Source: Hydnum rufescens UP504 (lineage: Eukaryota; Basidiomycota; Agaricomycetes; Cantharellales; Hydnaceae). From it: DNA of 64,000 nt. The stretch covers positions 186,001-250,000 of the forward strand of contig MU128918.1 of the NCBI GenBank assembly GCA_014904985.1. Direction: 5' to 3'. The notes under the pieces are model-generated. The model was not told the DNA's origin. It did not search any database and worked only from the letters and a program-made list of their open reading frames with translations. Numbering within the stretch: position 1 is the first letter of the stretch; the number at the start of each line of letters is the position of its first letter. Shown here piece by piece: positions 59,895-64,000 of the stretch. The position numbers and the translations under genes were made by a program.

Positions 59895-62800
59895 ATGCCT
59901 AAAACCTGGAGCGTCTGTCTATCTAACCATAATAATGGTCGCATTTTCCGTGTTGTAGCCCATTCTCCTGGCTGTTCGCATTTCTTCTCGACATCCACAC
60001 TATGCAATACTCTCCCTTTCCTCGAGAAATCACATCCCCCCAAGTCCAAGCGACCACCGGCGGCTACCCCTCAGGCTACCAGTGAATACGAAAAATTTAC
60101 CAAGAGGATCATTCATCCAATTTTGGCCTCAGACGTCGAACTTTTATTGAAGGTGCATCCTGTGTGGCCAGGTCGTGTAAAACTGGGCTGAACTATGCAT
60201 TCAAGTTGAATTCCCCTACCACCACAACACTCTCTCATCGTGCAGAGATTTCTTCGCTCCTCAACAAGGGCCTTGAAACCGTTGCTCCAAACGAAACTGT
60301 GTCAATCGCTAACCTCAGTCTGGGAGAATACGCCAGAGATGTCGACAATGCTCCAATAGAATTTATTGTGCAGGTGATGTGCTCGAATATGACTTACTTT
60401 TATTCGCATTTATCTAAAAAGAAATACAGGATGTACAATGGTTCTCAGTACTTGCCTCCCGGCAGAATCAAGATAGTATTCCTTTGAGACTCGAGAAAAC
60501 GTTGGGTTCTTCCCGAATCTGTTGGATGGGCTCTACTTACCTCTGCGATGCATATGCAGCTTGGAGTTGTCTAAATTATATCCTTCATCCTCGAAGATCG
60601 AAGAATCTTCGTACTCTAAGCGTCTCGTCTTCAGCCCTCCACCGCCAACCCCATCATTCATCCTTTACCCTCCGGATCCATTTTATTTTCGCCTTATAGA
60701 ACTCCTTCGAGCCTACACTACTCTTCAGCCCGGCCTTCCCAAGTTAATGGCACTGGTATACCTTTGGAGTCGATCAAATGAATTCATTGAATTTTCTCCA
60801 ATATCTCTGGCACTGATGGTGATCGCATTCCTTCAGGTGCTTTCCTCCTCTGTTACATGATGATATGGATACTAATTGGTTGATCCAACATCTCGCAAAC
60901 ATCCAGTCTGATGGAAGATTGCATTGCCTACAGAGTCCTTCTAGGACGGGTTTTCTCAAGCCACGCGGCTTGTGGGGACCCAAGGAACCCCCATTGGATC
61001 GCGCGGATCACGCCCCTGAATCCACTCTCTATGACGTTCGGTTTTCGGTTCCCTCAATGCCATTGCCATCTCAAGAGGTGGGGCAACTTTTCGTCGACTT
61101 CTTGCAGTAAGTGCCGCCTCTCCTTTATACTCTCTGGATGCATCATCTTAGCATCCTTGTATTTCTCAGTTTCTACGGCCACGGGAATGCTTCTGAAAGA
61201 TTCATATCCGTCCGCAATGGGGGTCAAATGCCGCGGGTTCAAGGAAAGAAACGCGCGTCATACTTCATGGATCTGACTCTTAGGGATTCGATCGATGGTC
61301 GTCACCTACCGCACTTTCATGAGAAGTTTTCTGATTGAATTGCTTTATCCAGGATCTAACTGGACGCCACCATTGACCTGGAAAGGCCATCCCATAGTCA
61401 TTCAAGATCCATTCATCCCTACGATCGTACGTCTAACTATGCATTGGTTCGAATTTATGTAATCTAATTGGGGTATGTACACCTTGCTGAAATGTAGAAT
61501 CACATGAGCCATTTGTCTGACGACCGATGGCTCAGCTTTGTCCAAACTGCGAGAGAACAATCAATCGAGTTGGGGGCCCAGCAGCGCTACCCATTGACAT
61601 CGGCATGTGGGCCCTTCAAACTCGATAACGAGCGTGTCGCTCTTCATCCCCAAATTCAATCGCATATCCAACAATACTTTAATGTGAGTTGGCTGCCTCG
61701 TTATACGGCCCTTCATTAAATACCAATTTTTCTCCGTGTGACAGAATGTCCGCCCCACCCAGCGAATATTGGATGCCCGAGAGAGGATAACGCATCGTCT
61801 CCAACGTCTGATCAATATTCAATTCGGAAATGGGTATCGAGTAGATGTATTTGGGAGCACAAGGTATGGTGTAGACACAAATACAAGCGACTTGGACTTG
61901 GTCATTAAAGTAAGCAAGATATACAACTCTTATAACATGCCACGACCAACCATCGACTAGGACTCCGCATTCAAGCGAGGTTATCCCCCCGAGGTGCCTG
62001 AGGACGCACTTCCAGGTTCGGAACACATCTATCTATATTGGAACGGCCGATTGTCTGACCTTTTCCACCCTTAGAGATTTACGACATGAGGCATGTACAT
62101 TCATTATGCCGTTCTCTCTCTTTAGTCTAAGTACAGAGTTTCATTTCCCAGGAAGTTGGGCGCCGTAATCAGAGCCGCAGGTTTCACCGTCACACAGTCA
62201 ATTCCGAGTGCGAACGTCCCCATAGTGAAAGCGAGGGATCCATCGTCGAAAATCGCTTTCGATATCAATACCAACGATCTATTGGGATCCTACAACACGT
62301 CAATGTTCCAGAGATATTGTCATATATCGCCAATTCTCGCCCCGCTCCTAGTCTTCATCAAAGCTGGGCAAAATCCCACTACTTGAACGCTCCTTCTGAT
62401 AATCCACCTAGCATGAGCAGCTATTGTTATGCTCTGATGACCGTCGCCTTCCTCCAAGTAAGCCGTCTTCCCCCTATTGTTTTCCTGTGCTGCTAAGGAT
62501 CCATCGCAGTCTCGGGGAGTGCTTCCGAACCTTCAAGAAGATCTGGCTGGAGCCAAGGATAGCGAGGGATATTGGCTACGTCAAAAAGGTGTCCGTATAT
62601 GGTGCGACCCCCGTTTTCACTATCGCCCCGCATTGGGGTGGAGATCTCAACCGATAACGATGGAGGAGGCTCTGTTGGGTTGGTTTCGGTCAGCGTGGCT
62701 TATTTTTTCCCTTCATGTACTCTGCTAATGTCCATGTGTTTACGTCCTCAAGGTACTGGGCAACTGAGCACGATTACGAAAGGACAATATCCAGCATCAA

Positions 62801-63366
62801 GTATAGGGGCCTTATTCAACGGGCCGAACCTTACCATCTACCCGTAGGCGCACCCAAAAAGCGCCGAGGGAAGAGAAAACGACCTGATGCGCTCTACACG
62901 CCTGCTGAAAGGGCCATGATGGCTCGACAGAAAGGCCTAGCGGATCAGGATCAGGCCAGACCGGAACCAACACAAGTAAGCATTATTGGCACCAAGCGAC
63001 CGACGCTTCATTTACGCCTCGGATGAATGATAGGACGAGCCTGTCGCCCGCAGTCTGGCAGGGTTTAATGTAGCTCGGAGCACAAAACGAGAGGAGGACG
63101 AGCCAGATGTCTGGGCCTCTGAATTTCTAGTGGTTGAGGACCCGTTCATTTTCCTCAAGGTTCGCCTTCACCTTACTCGACATAATGAGTTCGCTGAACA
63201 TTCCCCACAGAACGTCGCAGCGAGGGTCCCAAGGACCACTGTGCTACGTTTCAAAGCCGAATGCGAGCGCTCCATGTTCATCTTGGAAGCTGGTCAATCT
63301 ATCTCTAAAACTCTTGGGAGCCAGGAAGACCAGCAGAAGTTCGCGCTGAACGCCGGAGAGGTGTGA
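59895..63366 (+). CDS. Cid1/TUT-like nucleotidyltransferase with two modules
   Basis: RNA-tailing poly(A)/poly(U) polymerase family. The second module has the active-site pattern VDVFGSTRYGVDTNTSDLDL (G-S and D-x-D, near 61840-61910), INTNDLLGSYNTSMFQRYCH, LAPLLVFIKAWAK and a PAP-associated block. It ends with WASEFLVVEDPFIFLK and NVAARVPRTTVLRFKAECER. The first module has a counterpart of each part: IANLSLGEYARDVDNAPIEF (near 60310, no D-x-D), LMALVYLWSRSNEF, SQEVGQLFVDFLQFYG-like splicing, and GHPIVIQDPFIPTI. It thus looks like a catalytically dead copy ahead of a live one. A basic KKRRGKRKRP stretch near 62860 could be a nuclear signal. Start ATG 59895 is the first in frame, but uncertain. 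Confidence 0.82.
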
Positions 63367-63553
63367 TACACAAGTCCAAGCAGGATAATATTGCAAACCA
63401 AGAGAAGGGTCCATAGTCACTTTCAAGCAAACCGGCTAGTTTTGCTCGCTAAACATGGTGGCAGACCCATTCGTGGGCCATGGCTGGGGGCCACAACAAA
63501 GTTTGTAGGGAATATGGTGATACAACAAAGCATTTTTTTTTGCCCCTATTGCT

Positions 63554-64000
63554 CTATGACGCGACGCTGCCGAATTGAGATTCTCTGAGATGTTCGTTTG
63601 TAGGGTTATATGTGAATCCGCGGAATTGATCTTGTACGGTTTCGGAGAGATTGGAGTCCGTCACAAGACTGTCAGTTGCGGTCTCTGATGTAAATTCAGG
63701 ATCGAAGTTCCTGGCAAACACAGATTACTTCTTGCATAACAGTATTTGTCAAAGACTAGACTTACGAAACATCAATAAGCCCGCTCTGGGAACACGTTAT
63801 ATTAGAATCATGGAGCGGGATTAGGCGGAGTAAGCTTACGACGCTAGGCTTAAACGGAGGTTGGATCTTCTTCGCCAGTAATCTGGAATTTCATATACCA
63901 TTACCAGACATCTTCTACCGTAAATGTGTTTCGAAATATGATTTATCACGCACTTGTTCCAGTCAATTGCTGAGAAGAAAGGTTGCCTCTTAATTTCGTC
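63554..64000 (-). CDS. AGC-family protein kinase, C-terminal end (partial)
   Basis: The gene runs off the right edge. Exons read DEIKRQPFFSAIDWNK (end of the kinase domain), then after an intron at about 63886-63952 LLAKKIQPPFKPSV (AGC tail PxxP site). Next is SGLIDVS, then NFDPEFTSETATDSLVTDSN and LSETVQDQFRGFTYNPTNEH. The hydrophobic motif FRGFTY is the TORC2/TORC1-type phosphorylation site, and the NFD motif is also present. The order fits Ypk/Sch9/SGK-like kinases. Stop at 63554-63556 after GSVAS. The catalytic domain lies outside the window. Confidence 0.88.

Noticed and set aside
63391..63588. 65-codon plus frame
   Set aside because: It overlaps the well-supported AGC kinase 3' end on minus.
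1..64000. CRISPR arrays, bacterial operons, rRNA or tRNA genes
   Set aside because: Eukaryotic intron-bearing genes throughout; no spaced identical repeats of CRISPR type and no tRNA A/B box pair that I could recognise by eye.

Overview
The window looks like intron-dense nuclear DNA from a filamentous basidiomycete, most likely an Agaricomycete. Most genes are broken by many short (about 40-100 nt) introns. The gene content also fits: a NACHT/WD40 STAND protein with near-identical WD repeats, HNH-family genes of the mushroom type, Tc1/mariner and Copia elements, and a Tad-like LINE remnant. No species can be named from the sequence alone.

Left part (1-11.9 kb). An edge-truncated FAD-dependent amine/amino-acid oxidase is followed by about 2.4 kb with no supported gene. 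Then comes a GlcNAc catabolic cluster: GlcNAc kinase (minus strand) and GlcNAc-6-P deacetylase (plus strand) share a 215-bp divergent promoter, and GlcN-6-P deaminase lies 3 kb further on. The three enzymes together convert GlcNAc to fructose-6-P. A Golgi pH regulator (GPHR) gene sits between the deacetylase and the deaminase.

Middle-left (12-21 kb). A large NLR-type STAND gene (C2-like N-terminus, helical linker, NACHT, about 15 WD40 repeats of 129 nt) is followed upstream by a degenerate second copy of its 5' part. Next are a LINE reverse-transcriptase remnant and a CPA2-type cation/H+ antiporter.

Middle (21.4-38 kb). A very large minus-strand gene appears to encode three head-to-tail SF1 (UPF1-like) helicase modules. 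The first has good motifs; the other two have altered Walker B boxes. The following stretch is gene-poor: a 54-bp minisatellite, a small TIR/MITE-like element cluster, a possible DUF-type small gene, an APH-family phosphotransferase and a dynein light chain roadblock gene.

Right part (38-64 kb). Housekeeping genes are EPL1 (NuA4), catalase, SNARE Syn8, eIF3 subunit L, a class I glutamine amidotransferase, a Cid1/TUT-like nucleotidyltransferase with a degenerate first module, and the 3' end of an AGC kinase at the edge. Between EPL1 and catalase is a divergent pair of HNH-family genes. A 5.08-kb Tc1/mariner-type element (75-bp TIRs, TA duplication) sits just upstream of eIF3L. It carries a broken transposase, a second unknown multi-exon gene on the opposite strand, and a nested gag-only Copia LTR element inside the transposase.

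Several otherwise good genes contain one-base frame breaks. Either the assembly has residual indel errors or several genes are decaying; the sequence alone cannot separate these. Exon borders below were read by eye from frame continuity and GT/GC...AG signals.
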